Below, piece by piece: positions 17,014 through 25,208 of a stretch of DNA of 64,000 nt (position 1 is its first letter; every line of letters begins with the position of its first letter). The DNA is taken from the NCBI RefSeq assembly GCF_900102015.1, contig NZ_FNAT01000004.1, positions 1 through 64,000 on the forward strand, given 5' to 3'. The DNA comes from Limimaricola pyoseonensis (GTDB lineage Bacteria > Pseudomonadota > Alphaproteobacteria > Rhodobacterales > Rhodobacteraceae). A program made the translations under genes and the position numbers. A model generated the notes under the pieces. It did not search any database. It was not told where the DNA came from and worked only from the letters and a program-made list of their open reading frames with translations.

Positions 17014-18534
17014 ATGGGCGAGACTGTCTGCGAAATAAGGGACCTGCGAAAATCCTTCGGGCAGAATCACGTTCTGCTGGGGATCGATCTCGAGCTGCGC
17101 TCGGGCGAGGTCACGGTGCTGATGGGCGCCAACGGCGCCGGCAAGTCGACGCTGGTCAAGGTGCTGTGCGGCCACCACCGGATGGATGGCGGCCACATGA
17201 CGCTGGCCGGCGCGCCCTACGCGCCGCATGACGCGGCCGAGGCGATCGCGCGCGGCGTCGTGACCGTGCACCAGTCGATCGACGATGGCGTGATCCCCGA
17301 TCTCGACGTGGCCACCAACCTGATGCTCGACCGGCTGACCGAGCCCGGCGCCGGGCTGTTCGTGCGAGACGCGAAACTGCGCGCCCGCGCCGCCGAGGTC
17401 GCCCGCGGCATGGGTCTCACGGTCGACGTGCGCCGCCGCGTCGCCGATCTCGACATCGCCGACCGGCAGATGATCGCGATCGCGCGCGCCATGGCCCGCG
17501 CGCCCAAGGTGCTGGTGCTCGACGAGCCGACCTCGTCGCTCTCGGCCGCCGAGGCCGAGCGGCTGTTTTCGCTGATCGACCGGTTGCGGGCGCAGGGCGT
17601 GGCGATCCTCTACATCTCGCACCGCATGTCCGACATCCGGCGGCTGGCCGACAAGATCGTCTGCATGCGCGACGGCGCGATCTCGGGCGTCTTCGCGCAG
17701 GCGCCGCTCGACTACGAGGCGGCGGTGGCGGCGATGCTCGGCCACAAGATGACCGAGGTCGACATCACCCCGCGCCGCGGCAACGCGCCGGTGCTCGAAT
17801 GCGCGGGGCTGCAGCTGCAACCCGGCCGCCCGCCGATCGACCTGACCCTGCGCGAGTGCGAGGTCGTGGCCGTGACCGGGCTTCTGGGCAGCGGTAAGAC
17901 CCGCCTGGCCGAGATCATCTACGGGCTGCGCCGCCCCGCCGGCGGCACGATGCGGCTCGACGGCGCGCCCTACGCGCCGCGTGACGCGCGCGCCGCCGTC
18001 GCGGCGGGCGTGTTCCTGTCGCCCAAGGATCGCGGCGCCAACGCGGTGATCCCGGATTTCGACATCGCCGACAACATGACCCTGCCCTTCCTCGGCGCGT
18101 TCAGCCGGCTGTCGCTGCTCAGCCGCGCCCGGCAGCGCGACACGGTCGGCGAGATGGTCGACCGCATCGGCGTGGTCTGCCGCTCGCCGCGCGACGGCAT
18201 CCTGACGCTGTCGGGCGGCAACCAGCAGAAGGTGATGATCGGCCGCTGGCTGATCGAGCCCTGCCGGGTGCTGCTGCTCGACGAGCCGTTCCAGGGCGTC
18301 GACATCGGCGCCCGGCGCGACATCGGCCGCCACATCCGCGACACCGCCGCCGGCCGCGCCACCATCGTCCTCGTCGCCGAGATCGACGAGGCGATCGAGA
18401 TCGCCGACCGCATCATCGTGCTCAACGAGGGCGCGCTGGCCGGCGAGCATGTCAACGAGAACATCGATCTCGGCCGCCTGGTCGCCCAGGTATCCGGGCC
18501 GGCGCCGATGCTCGCGACGGAGACCACGGCATGA
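17014..18534 (+). CDS. Sugar ABC importer ATPase, RbsA/XylG type (two ABC domains)
   Basis: A 506-residue double ATPase of the ribose/xylose importer class. The first domain has Walker A (GANGAGKST), a degenerate signature (ADLDIADRQM instead of LSGGQ) and Walker B (VLVLDEPTSSLS). The second has a degenerate P-loop (GLLGSGKT), the signature LSGGNQQK and Walker B (VLLLDEPFQGVD). Such asymmetry is normal in this class. First gene of a seven-gene rightward operon; its stop overlaps the permease start (ATGA). Clustering with mtnK/mtnA points to a free pentose derivative such as 5-methylthioribose or 5-deoxyribose as cargo (inference). Confidence 0.93.
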   Translation: MGETVCEIRDLRKSFGQNHVLLGIDLELRSGEVTVLMGANGAGKSTLVKVLCGHHRMDGGHMTLAGAPYAPHDAAEAIARGVVTVHQSIDDGVIPDLDVATNLMLDRLTEPGAGLFVRDAKLRARAAEVARGMGLTVDVRRRVADLDIADRQMIAIARAMARAPKVLVLDEPTSSLSAAEAERLFSLIDRLRAQGVAILYISHRMSDIRRLADKIVCMRDGAISGVFAQAPLDYEAAVAAMLGHKMTEVDITPRRGNAPVLECAGLQLQPGRPPIDLTLRECEVVAVTGLLGSGKTRLAEIIYGLRRPAGGTMRLDGAPYAPRDARAAVAAGVFLSPKDRGANAVIPDFDIADNMTLPFLGAFSRLSLLSRARQRDTVGEMVDRIGVVCRSPRDGILTLSGGNQQKVMIGRWLIEPCRVLLLDEPFQGVDIGARRDIGRHIRDTAAGRATIVLVAEIDEAIEIADRIIVLNEGALAGEHVNENIDLGRLVAQVSGPAPMLATETTA

Positions 18535-19544
18535 GCAGCGACCGCATCCTCAACTTCGCCATCCGCTTCGGCTTCCTGATCCTGCTGGCCGGGCTGGTGC
18601 TGTATTTCAGCGTCTTCGCCAACGGCTTCGCCTCGCCGCGCTCGGCCGTCTTCATCCTGCAATCGGTGGCGATCACCGGCATCCTCGCGCTCGGCGTCAC
18701 CTGCACGCTGGTGGTGGACGGCTTCGATCTCTCGATCGGCTCGGTCGCCACCTCGGCGCTGATGCTTTCGGCCTACGCGATGGTGGTGCTGGAGCTGTCT
18801 GCCGGCATGGCGATCCTCATGTGCCTGCTGATGGGCGCCGGGGTCGGGCTGGTCAACGGGCTCCTGATAGTGAAGTTCAAGGTGCCGGACCTGCTGGCGA
18901 CGCTGGGCATGATGTTCCTGCTGATCGGCCTGCAGCGCATCCCGACCCAGGGCAACTCCATCGCCACCGGCATGGCGCTGCCCGACGGCAGCACCGCCGA
19001 AGGCAGCTTCTCGCCGGCCTTCCTGTGGTTCGGCCGCGAGCGGCTCGACCTGGTGCTCGAGAACCTGCTGCCGGTGCCGGTGGTGGTCTTCCTCGTGATC
19101 GCCGTGGCGATCTGGGTCTTCCTCGACTTCACCCGCCACGGCCGGCTGATGTACGCGATCGGCTCGAACCAGAAGGCCGCGGCCCTGGTCGGCGCGCCGG
19201 TCAGCCGCAACAAGATCGCCGCCTACATGATCTCGGGCGTGATGGCCTCGATCGGCGGCATCCTTCTGGCGGCGCGGCTCGGGCGCGGCGACATCGCATC
19301 GGGAACCAACCTGCTGCTCGACAGCGTCGCCGCGGCGCTGATCGGCTTCGCGGTGCTCGGCGCGGCGCGGCCCAACGCCTTCGGCACCGCCATCGGCGCG
19401 CTCTTCGTCGGCATCCTGCTGCAGGGCCTGACCATGATGAACGCGCCCTACTACACTCAGGATTTCGTCAAGGGCGCCGTGCTTGTGATCGCGCTCGTCT
19501 TCACCTTCTACCTGTCCTCGCGCCGCGGCGCGGGGGCGGGCTAA
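18531..19544 (+). CDS. Sugar ABC importer permease, RbsC type
   Basis: A 337-residue, mostly hydrophobic inner-membrane permease. Typical RbsC landmarks are GVTCTLVVDGFDLSIGS near residues 60-75, the KFKVPDLLATLGMM segment and a terminal YLSSRRG. The ATG overlaps the ATPase stop. It forms a homodimer in this family and works with the double ATPase and the periplasmic protein encoded next, 29 bases downstream. Confidence 0.93.
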   Translation: MSSDRILNFAIRFGFLILLAGLVLYFSVFANGFASPRSAVFILQSVAITGILALGVTCTLVVDGFDLSIGSVATSALMLSAYAMVVLELSAGMAILMCLLMGAGVGLVNGLLIVKFKVPDLLATLGMMFLLIGLQRIPTQGNSIATGMALPDGSTAEGSFSPAFLWFGRERLDLVLENLLPVPVVVFLVIAVAIWVFLDFTRHGRLMYAIGSNQKAAALVGAPVSRNKIAAYMISGVMASIGGILLAARLGRGDIASGTNLLLDSVAAALIGFAVLGAARPNAFGTAIGALFVGILLQGLTMMNAPYYTQDFVKGAVLVIALVFTFYLSSRRGAGAG

Positions 19545-19573
19545 CCGTTTCGCGTGAAAGGGAGGAACCACGC

Positions 19574-20611
19574 ATGATGAGACGAACCCTGTTGCGGTTG
19601 AGCGGCGCCGCGCTGGCGGTGCTGCCGGCGCTGCCCGCCGCCGCCGAGATGCCCGCGCCCTTCGACGCGCCGGGCGAGGTGAAGATCGCCCTGGTGCGCT
19701 ACCTGTCCACCGGCGACTTCTTCCAGTCCTACCTCGCCGGCGTCGAGGCGCAGTCCGAGGCGCTCGGCCTCGACCTGCGGGTGCTCGACAGCCGCCAGGA
19801 CGCGGCGCTGCAGGCCGACATGGTCGACCAGGCCATCGCGCTCGGCGTCGACGGCATCATCATCCAGCACGGCCTGACCGAGTCGATGAAGGAGGCCGCG
19901 CAGCGCGCGGTCGAGGCCGGCATCGAGGTCGTGGCCTTCGACGTCGATGTCGAGAACGACGCGATCCCGCAGATCGAGCAGTCGGACTACCTGCTGGGCA
20001 AGCTGGCGCTCGACCAGGCGATGGCCGATCACGGCGACGCCTTCACCGCCGGCTACGTCTACGTCCCCGGCATCGCGCCGCTCGACCGCCGCGACGTCGC
20101 CTGGAAGGAGGTGAAGGAGGCCAATCCCGGCATCACCGAGGCCGCGCAGTTCGGCACGCTCGACAACCCGATCGCCAACTCGGTCGCCAACCAGGCGCGC
20201 TCGGTGCTGCAGGCCAACCCGACCATCGAGGTGATGTTCGCCCCCTATGACGAGTTTGCCAAGGGCGTGAAGATCGCCGTGGACGAGGCCGGGCTGTCGC
20301 AGGACATCGACATCTACTCGGCCGACATCTCCACCGCCGACATCGCCGCGATGCGCGAGCCCGACAGCGCCTGGGTCGCCACCGTCGCCACCAACCCCGC
20401 CGTGGTCGGCGAGGTCTCGGTGCGAACGCTGGCGATGATGCTGGCCGGCGAGGAGGTCGAGGCTTCGGTGGTGGTGCCGCCGACGCTGATCACCCAGAGC
20501 CTGCTCAACGAGGAGGACATCAAGAACATCGAGGAGCTGGGCGCCAAGATGCCGCAGTTCCGGCATGCCGATGTCTCGATGACCGACTGGATGCCGCTGC
20601 CGCCGCGCTGA
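19574..20611 (+). CDS. Sugar-binding periplasmic protein, ribose-type (Peripla_BP_4)
   Basis: A 345-residue exported protein with a signal peptide (RR..., then a hydrophobic stretch to ALPAAAEM, cleavage near residue 24). The type-1 periplasmic fold is shown by KIALVRYLSTGDFFQSYLAG, LDSRQDAALQADMVDQAI and GVDGIIIQHG. Two methionine codons open the frame; ATG 19574 is taken, 19577 is equally possible. A strong hairpin lies directly after its stop, probably raising the level of this transcript relative to later genes. Its ligand would define the whole locus. Confidence 0.92.
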   Translation: MMRRTLLRLSGAALAVLPALPAAAEMPAPFDAPGEVKIALVRYLSTGDFFQSYLAGVEAQSEALGLDLRVLDSRQDAALQADMVDQAIALGVDGIIIQHGLTESMKEAAQRAVEAGIEVVAFDVDVENDAIPQIEQSDYLLGKLALDQAMADHGDAFTAGYVYVPGIAPLDRRDVAWKEVKEANPGITEAAQFGTLDNPIANSVANQARSVLQANPTIEVMFAPYDEFAKGVKIAVDEAGLSQDIDIYSADISTADIAAMREPDSAWVATVATNPAVVGEVSVRTLAMMLAGEEVEASVVVPPTLITQSLLNEEDIKNIEELGAKMPQFRHADVSMTDWMPLPPR

Positions 20612-20620
20612 ACTTCAACC

Positions 20621-20644
20621 GGACCGGCCCCCTGGGGCCGGTCC
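20621..20644. terminator. Hairpin after the sugar-binding protein gene
   Basis: Arms GGACCGGCCCC and GGGGCCGGTCC (11 bases each) with a 2-base loop, starting 9 bases after the stop. No T-run follows, so it more likely stabilises the upstream mRNA or attenuates readthrough than ends transcription fully. Confidence 0.7.
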
Positions 20645-20662
20645 CCGACGAGGATTGCCCCC

Positions 20663-21112
20663 ATGCTGACCGGCATCGACCCGCGCATGACGCCCGAGCT
20701 GCTGCACTGCCTCGCCCGGATGGGCCATGGCGACGAGATCGCGGTGGTCGACGCGAACTACCCGGCCGCGCGCAGCGCCGCGGGCTGCGTGCTCGACACG
20801 CCGCTACCGCTCGCGGGGCTCGACGCCGCCGCCGCGGTCGCGATGATCTGTGCGCTGATGCCGCTCGACGCTTATTTCGACCACGCCGCGCTGCGCATGC
20901 AGGTCGACGGCGCGCCCGACGACCTGCCACCGGTGCATCTGGACGCGGCCCGCGCGCTGGCGCCGCACCTGCCCGGCGGCCGCCCGATGGGAAGCATCGA
21001 GCGCCAGGCCTACTACGCCCGGGCCGAGCGCGGCTTCGCCGTGGTCACGACATCCGAGACCCGCCCCTTCGGCTGTTTCATCCTGAGAAAGGGCGTGGTC
21101 GCCGGCCCCTGA
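20663..21112 (+). CDS. RbsD/FucU family sugar mutarotase
   Basis: A 149-residue protein of the RbsD/FucU fold, close to the FucU subgroup: MLTGIDPRMTPELLHCLARMGHGDEI at the start, VVDANYPA, and the C-terminal SIERQAYYARAERGFAVVTTSE. These enzymes interconvert anomers or ring forms of free sugars after uptake. A 5-methylthio- or 5-deoxyribose cannot form a pyranose, so anomer exchange before 1-phosphorylation by MtnK is a sensible role here (inference). It lies after the binding-protein hairpin and 67 bases before the transketolase subunit. Confidence 0.9.
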   Translation: MLTGIDPRMTPELLHCLARMGHGDEIAVVDANYPAARSAAGCVLDTPLPLAGLDAAAAVAMICALMPLDAYFDHAALRMQVDGAPDDLPPVHLDAARALAPHLPGGRPMGSIERQAYYARAERGFAVVTTSETRPFGCFILRKGVVAGP

Positions 21113-21179
21113 CCGGCTTCGCGTCCCACCGCCACGCATTGCGCGCGGGCCGCCCGCGCGCACCCAATGGAGATGTGCA

Positions 21180-22106
21180 ATGCGCAACGAAAAGACGACC
21201 GAGCAGGTGGCTCTCGGCATCCGCCGCCGGGTGTTCGAACACGCGATCCGCAACAATGGCGGCTATCTCAGCCAGGCCTGCTCGGCCGCCGAGCAGCTGG
21301 CCTGGCTCTACAACGAGGAGCTGCGCCTCGGCGCGCCGACCCTGCCGCGCGTGCCCAAGCCCTTCGGCGGCGTGCCCTCCGCCGCCAATCCCGGCTACCA
21401 CACCGGCGCCGGCTACAACGGCCCGGCGGCGCCCGATCTCGACCGGCTGTTCATCGCCCCTGCCCATTACGCGCTGGTGGCCTATGCCACGCTGATCGAG
21501 GTCGACCGCATGGCGCCCGAGGGGCTCGAGATGTTCAACCAGGACGGCTCCTCGGTCGAGATGATCGGCGCCGAGCATTCGCCGGGCATGGAGGTGCACA
21601 ACGGCACGCTCGGCATCGGCCTGTCGACCGGTGCCGGCCTCGCCTGGGGGCGGCAGAGGCGCGGCGAGACCGGCCGCACCTGGGTCTTCATGTCCGACGG
21701 CGAGGTGCAGGAGGGCCAGACCTGGGAAGCGGTGCAGGCCGCCGCGCATCACGGCATCGACAGCCTGCACGCGATCATGGACGTCAACGACCAGCAATGC
21801 GACGGCGCGATGGACAGCGTGATGACCGTGGGCGACATCCGCGCCAAGTTCGAGACCTTCGGCGCGGCCTGCGTCGAGGTCGACGGCCACGACCTCGGGG
21901 CGATCCGGCAAGCCGCGCGCGAGCCGCATGAGGGCCGGCCGCTGATCATCCTCGCCCGGACCTCGCCCTTCAGGACGATGCCGATCCTCGAGGAGCGCTT
22001 CCCGCGGCTGCATTACGTGCGCTTCAAGTCCGAGGCCGAGCGCGCCCGCTTCAATACCTCCATCGCCGCCGATCTCGGCGTCGATCCCATCGATTACGCG
22101 CACTGA
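21180..22106 (+). CDS. Transketolase-type enzyme, N-terminal (TPP-binding) subunit
   Basis: A 308-residue protein equal to the first domain of transketolase. AEHSPGMEVHNGTLGIGLSTGAGLA (residues 131-155) matches the HxPE..TGPLGQG block, and SDGEVQEGQTWEA (172-184) with N203 in DVNDQQCDG is the diphosphate/Mg motif (GDG to SDG). The pyrimidine-binding half is encoded by the next gene, 12 bases on, so the active site forms at a heteromeric interface. Split transketolases are known among catabolic enzymes, for example AptAB acting on apulose 4-phosphate. Which ketose phosphate this pair cleaves is unknown. Confidence 0.9.
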   Translation: MRNEKTTEQVALGIRRRVFEHAIRNNGGYLSQACSAAEQLAWLYNEELRLGAPTLPRVPKPFGGVPSAANPGYHTGAGYNGPAAPDLDRLFIAPAHYALVAYATLIEVDRMAPEGLEMFNQDGSSVEMIGAEHSPGMEVHNGTLGIGLSTGAGLAWGRQRRGETGRTWVFMSDGEVQEGQTWEAVQAAAHHGIDSLHAIMDVNDQQCDGAMDSVMTVGDIRAKFETFGAACVEVDGHDLGAIRQAAREPHEGRPLIILARTSPFRTMPILEERFPRLHYVRFKSEAERARFNTSIAADLGVDPIDYAH

Positions 22107-22118
22107 GGAGCCCGCGAC

Positions 22119-23123
22119 ATGGTCGAAATGGTGTCCCGCCCCTACGCCACGGCGTTCGAGAACTTCGCCGCCGGCAACCCCGATATCCTGTGCCTCTCGG
22201 CCGACCTGACCTCGTCCTGCGAGATCGACGGCTTCCGCGACCGCCACCCGGACCAGTTCCTGTCGCTGGGCATGGCCGAGCAGAACATGATGAGCTTCGC
22301 CGGCGGCCTCGGCCTCGCGGGGTTCCGCCCGTTCATCCACACCTTCGGCGTCTTCATGTATCGCCGCCCCTACGACCAGCTGATGGCCTCGATCGCCTAT
22401 CCGCGCCGCAAGGTGCGGCTGATGGGCTTCCTGCCCGGCGTCACCACCCCGGGCGGCATGACCCACCAGTCGATCGAAGACATCTCGGTGATGCGCTCGA
22501 TCCCCAACATGTCGATCCTCGAGACCGGCGACGCCACCGAGGTGGAAAGCATCTGCGAGGCCGCCGACAGCATCGACGGCCCTGTCTGGTGCCGCGTGCT
22601 GCGCGGCTCGGTGCCGCGGCTGTTCGACACGCCGATCAAGGTGGGCGAGATGCGGGTCCTGTCGGAAGGCTCGGACGTGCTCGTCGTCACCTCAGGCATC
22701 ACCACCGAGGAGGCGATGCGCGCCCGCTCGGCGCTGCAGGGCGCGGGCCTGTCGATCCGCCACCTGCATCTGCACACCATCAAGCCCTTCGACCACAAGG
22801 CGCTGCTCGACCACATCGGCTCGGTGCGCCACGGCGTGGTGACGCTCGAGAACCACGTGACCGAGGGCGGCATCGGCTCGCTCGTGGCCGAGACCATGGC
22901 CGATGCCGGCGTCGGCAAGCGGCTGGTTCGGCTGGGGCTCAGGGACACCTACGCCCATGGCGGCTCGCGCGCCTATCTCATGCGCTATTACGGGCTCGAC
23001 GCGCTGGCGCTGGTGCGCGGCATCGAGGACCTGACCGGCGAGAGCTACGGCCTGACCGAGGACGATCTCGACGCCGCTCGGGTCGACGAGGTGCACTCGC
23101 TGGTCAAGGCCGAGGCGCTGTGA
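22119..23123 (+). CDS. Transketolase-type enzyme, C-terminal (pyrimidine-binding) subunit
   Basis: A 334-residue protein with the transketolase pyrimidine-binding and C-terminal domains. The catalytic Glu54 lies in GMAEQNM, GMTHQSIEDISVMRSIPNM follows in the second domain, and the C-terminal part contains VVTSGITTEEAM and ENHVTEGGIGSLVAE. It needs the partner subunit encoded upstream. Its stop shares one base with the start of the RuBisCO-like gene (TGATG), implying coupled synthesis of transketolase and RLP and hence a shared pathway. Confidence 0.9.
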   Translation: MVEMVSRPYATAFENFAAGNPDILCLSADLTSSCEIDGFRDRHPDQFLSLGMAEQNMMSFAGGLGLAGFRPFIHTFGVFMYRRPYDQLMASIAYPRRKVRLMGFLPGVTTPGGMTHQSIEDISVMRSIPNMSILETGDATEVESICEAADSIDGPVWCRVLRGSVPRLFDTPIKVGEMRVLSEGSDVLVVTSGITTEEAMRARSALQGAGLSIRHLHLHTIKPFDHKALLDHIGSVRHGVVTLENHVTEGGIGSLVAETMADAGVGKRLVRLGLRDTYAHGGSRAYLMRYYGLDALALVRGIEDLTGESYGLTEDDLDAARVDEVHSLVKAEAL

Positions 23124-24277
23124 TGGAGCGCTTCACGGTCGACTACCGCATCATCGCCCCGAGCGCCGACGAGGCCGGCGCCCGCGCCGCCGCGATCGCG
23201 CTCGAGGACACGGTCGAGATCCCGCGCGACGTCGTGCCGGCGGGCTATGTCGAGGATGTCATCCTCGGCCGGGTCGAGACGGTCGCGCCGGAGGCCGAGA
23301 CCGCAGGCTGCTGGCGGGCGCGGATCAGCTACCATGTCGACGCGGTCGGGCGCGAATTCGCGCAGCTCCTGAACGTCGTGCTCGGCAACGCCTCGATCCT
23401 CAGGGGCGTCCGGGCGATGGCGATCACCCCCGACCCGGCGCTGCGCGAGCGGTTCCCCGGCGCGGGCTTCGGCGCCGAAGGCCTGCGCCGCCTGACCGGC
23501 CGGGCGCAGGGCGGCCATGTCTGCCCGGTGATCAAGCCGCAGGGCTCGTCGGTCGAGACGCTGGCGCGGCTGTGCTACCTGACCGCGCGCGCCGGCGCCG
23601 ACATCGTCAAGGAGGATCACGGCCTCGCCAACCAGGACGCGGCCCCCTTCCGCGAGCGGGTCAGCCGCTGCGCCGAGGCGGTCGCCCGCGCCAATGCCGA
23701 GCGCGCCGCGGCGGGCGAGACCGGGCGGGCGCTCTACTTCGCCAACATCGCAGGTCACGGCGACCAGCTGCGGGATCTGGCGCTGCACGCCAAGGCCGCC
23801 GGCGCGCACGGGCTTCTGCTGATCCCCGGCCTCTACGGCTTCTCGGCGCTGCACGCGCTGTCGCGCGATCCCGAGATCGGCCTGCCGATCATGGCCCATC
23901 CGAGCCATCTGGGGCCCTATGTGCTCTCGCCCGACACCGGCTATGCCCACGGGCTGCTCTTCGGTACGCTGATGCGGCTGGCCGGGGCCGACATCACGGT
24001 CTTTCCCAACCATGGCGGGCGGTTCGGCTTCTCGGTGGCCGAATGCGAGGAGATCGTCGCCGCCTGCCGTGCTGCGGACGGCCCCGGCCGCGCGATCCTG
24101 CCCAGCCCCGGCGGCGGCATGAGCCTCGATCGGCTGGGCGAGATGCGCCGGCATTACGGCGACGACTGCGTCTACCTGCTCGGCGGCAGTCTGCTGCGCT
24201 ATGGCGAGCGGATCGGCGAGGCGATCCGCGAGATGCGCGACGCGCTCGATGCCCGGCCGGAGACGGTGTCGGGCTGA
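23123..24277 (+). CDS. RuBisCO-like protein (type IV large-chain homologue)
   Basis: A 384-residue RuBisCO large-chain homologue; true RuBisCO large chains are about 470. Seen: PVIKPQGSS with Lys138 (equivalent to spinach K175), DIVKEDHGLANQ with Lys163 (K201, the carbamylated Lys) and Asp165 (D203), then AHPSHLG, FPNHGGRFG, SPGGGM (329-332) and LLGGS. The position equivalent to metal-ligand Glu204 is His166. Canonical loop-6 lysine sequence is not apparent, and no small subunit or phosphoribulokinase is near, so CO2 fixation is unlikely. RLPs are known as 2,3-diketo-5-methylthiopentyl-1-phosphate enolase, 5-methylthioribulose-1-phosphate isomerase, or 3-oxo-isoapionate-4-phosphate hydrolase (OiaX). 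Context with mtnK and mtnA favours a methylthio- or deoxyribulose 1-phosphate substrate. Confidence 0.92.
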   Translation: MERFTVDYRIIAPSADEAGARAAAIALEDTVEIPRDVVPAGYVEDVILGRVETVAPEAETAGCWRARISYHVDAVGREFAQLLNVVLGNASILRGVRAMAITPDPALRERFPGAGFGAEGLRRLTGRAQGGHVCPVIKPQGSSVETLARLCYLTARAGADIVKEDHGLANQDAAPFRERVSRCAEAVARANAERAAAGETGRALYFANIAGHGDQLRDLALHAKAAGAHGLLLIPGLYGFSALHALSRDPEIGLPIMAHPSHLGPYVLSPDTGYAHGLLFGTLMRLAGADITVFPNHGGRFGFSVAECEEIVAACRAADGPGRAILPSPGGGMSLDRLGEMRRHYGDDCVYLLGGSLLRYGERIGEAIREMRDALDARPETVSG

Positions 24278-24290
24278 TCCGCGCGCCGAT

Positions 24291-24333
24291 GCGGTCGCCC
24301 CGGTTCCGCGCGGCGCGGGACGGGGGCGACCGC
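24291..24333. terminator. Bidirectional hairpin between convergent RLP and PPC-protein genes
   Basis: GCGGTCGCCCC at 24291-24301 pairs with GGGGCGACCGC at 24323-24333 across a GC-rich loop. It lies in the 85-base gap between the convergent genes ending at 24277 and 24363. No clear T-run on either side. Confidence 0.5.
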
Positions 24334-24362
24334 GGGAATCATCCGCCCATCACTCTTGCCGG

Positions 24363-25208
24363 TCACGCCCCGCCCGGCTCGGCCAGAAGCAGCATCTCGC
24401 AGGTCACGCAGACCCGGTTGACCCCGGCCTGCAACGCGCCCCGGACCGGCCCTCCGTCGAAGCCCACCGCCACGGCCTCCAGCCGCGCCGCGCCCGCCGA
24501 GACCGCGCCGCGCAGCACCAGCAGCTCGGCGGCGACGTCGCCGATCCCGGCCTCGGCCGCGAAGGCCGCGCCCACGAGGCTGCCCAGCCCCTCGATGCGC
24601 GCCGAACCGAGCCCGTGCCGCGCCGCAACCGCCGCCAGCGCCGAGAGCGGCTCGACATTGGGGCGCAGCGTGCAAAGCACCGCCGGCACGCCGCCCGGGC
24701 GCTTCGGGGCGGGCCGCGGGGCGAAGAGCGTGAAGCCGGTCTCGTCGTCGGGCGCCGCCTCCAGAGCCGCGCCCGACAGGCCCCAGCCCTCGGCCCAGAC
24801 ATCCTCGGCCAGGCGGCAATCCGGGCCGAGCAGGTGCCCGGCGCGCGGCACCCCGTCGGCGCCGCGCCAAAGCCCGTGCCCATGCAGAAACGGCGCGCCG
24901 TCGCGCGTGCCCAGATGCAGACCGGCCGCCTCGACACGAGCCGGGGCCAGCCGGGCGGTGGCGCTGTACCACGCGACCGGCCCGTGCCCCGGCGCGGGCG
25001 CCGGGCAGACGAAGTCGAGACGCGCCATCGCGACGTCGCAAAGCCGCAGGTAGCCCGCCGCGAACCCCTCCGCCGCGAAGGCTTCGGCGACCGCGGCGTC
25101 CAGCGGCATTCCCGCGCGCAACCGCAGCAGCAGCGGATGCGCGTGGCAGGCCAGTTCCGCGACCCTCCGGGGCGCCGTCGGGCCGGGATGGACGAGGTCG
25201 CGCGTCAC
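24363..25208 (-). CDS. Double PPC-domain (DUF296) protein
   Basis: A 281-residue protein starting at GTG 25208, overlapping the ligase stop by 4 bases. The first half (HPLLLRLRAGMPLDAAVAEAF, LHLGTRDGAPFLHGHGLW, GHLLGPDCRLAEDVWAEGW) has the PPC/DUF296 pattern with a histidine cluster (HGH and a later GH) like the metal site of prokaryotic PPC proteins. The second half repeats a weaker version (GLGSARIEGLGSLVGAAF). Function of bacterial PPC proteins is poorly known. Here it is the last gene after IclR and a CoA ligase, so it may bind or process an acyl or nucleotide ligand of that pathway. Confidence 0.75.
   Translation of the reverse strand: MTRDLVHPGPTAPRRVAELACHAHPLLLRLRAGMPLDAAVAEAFAAEGFAAGYLRLCDVAMARLDFVCPAPAPGHGPVAWYSATARLAPARVEAAGLHLGTRDGAPFLHGHGLWRGADGVPRAGHLLGPDCRLAEDVWAEGWGLSGAALEAAPDDETGFTLFAPRPAPKRPGGVPAVLCTLRPNVEPLSALAAVAARHGLGSARIEGLGSLVGAAFAAEAGIGDVAAELLVLRGAVSAGAARLEAVAVGFDGGPVRGALQAGVNRVCVTCEMLLLAEPGGA

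Noticed and set aside
23123-24277. Photosynthetic or autotrophic RuBisCO
   Set aside because: Too short, metal-site Glu replaced, no small subunit, no phosphoribulokinase or other Calvin cycle genes.
12877-24277. Complete classical methionine salvage pathway
   Set aside because: No MtnB, MtnC, MtnD or MtnE homologue and no MTA phosphorylase or nucleosidase is present in the window.
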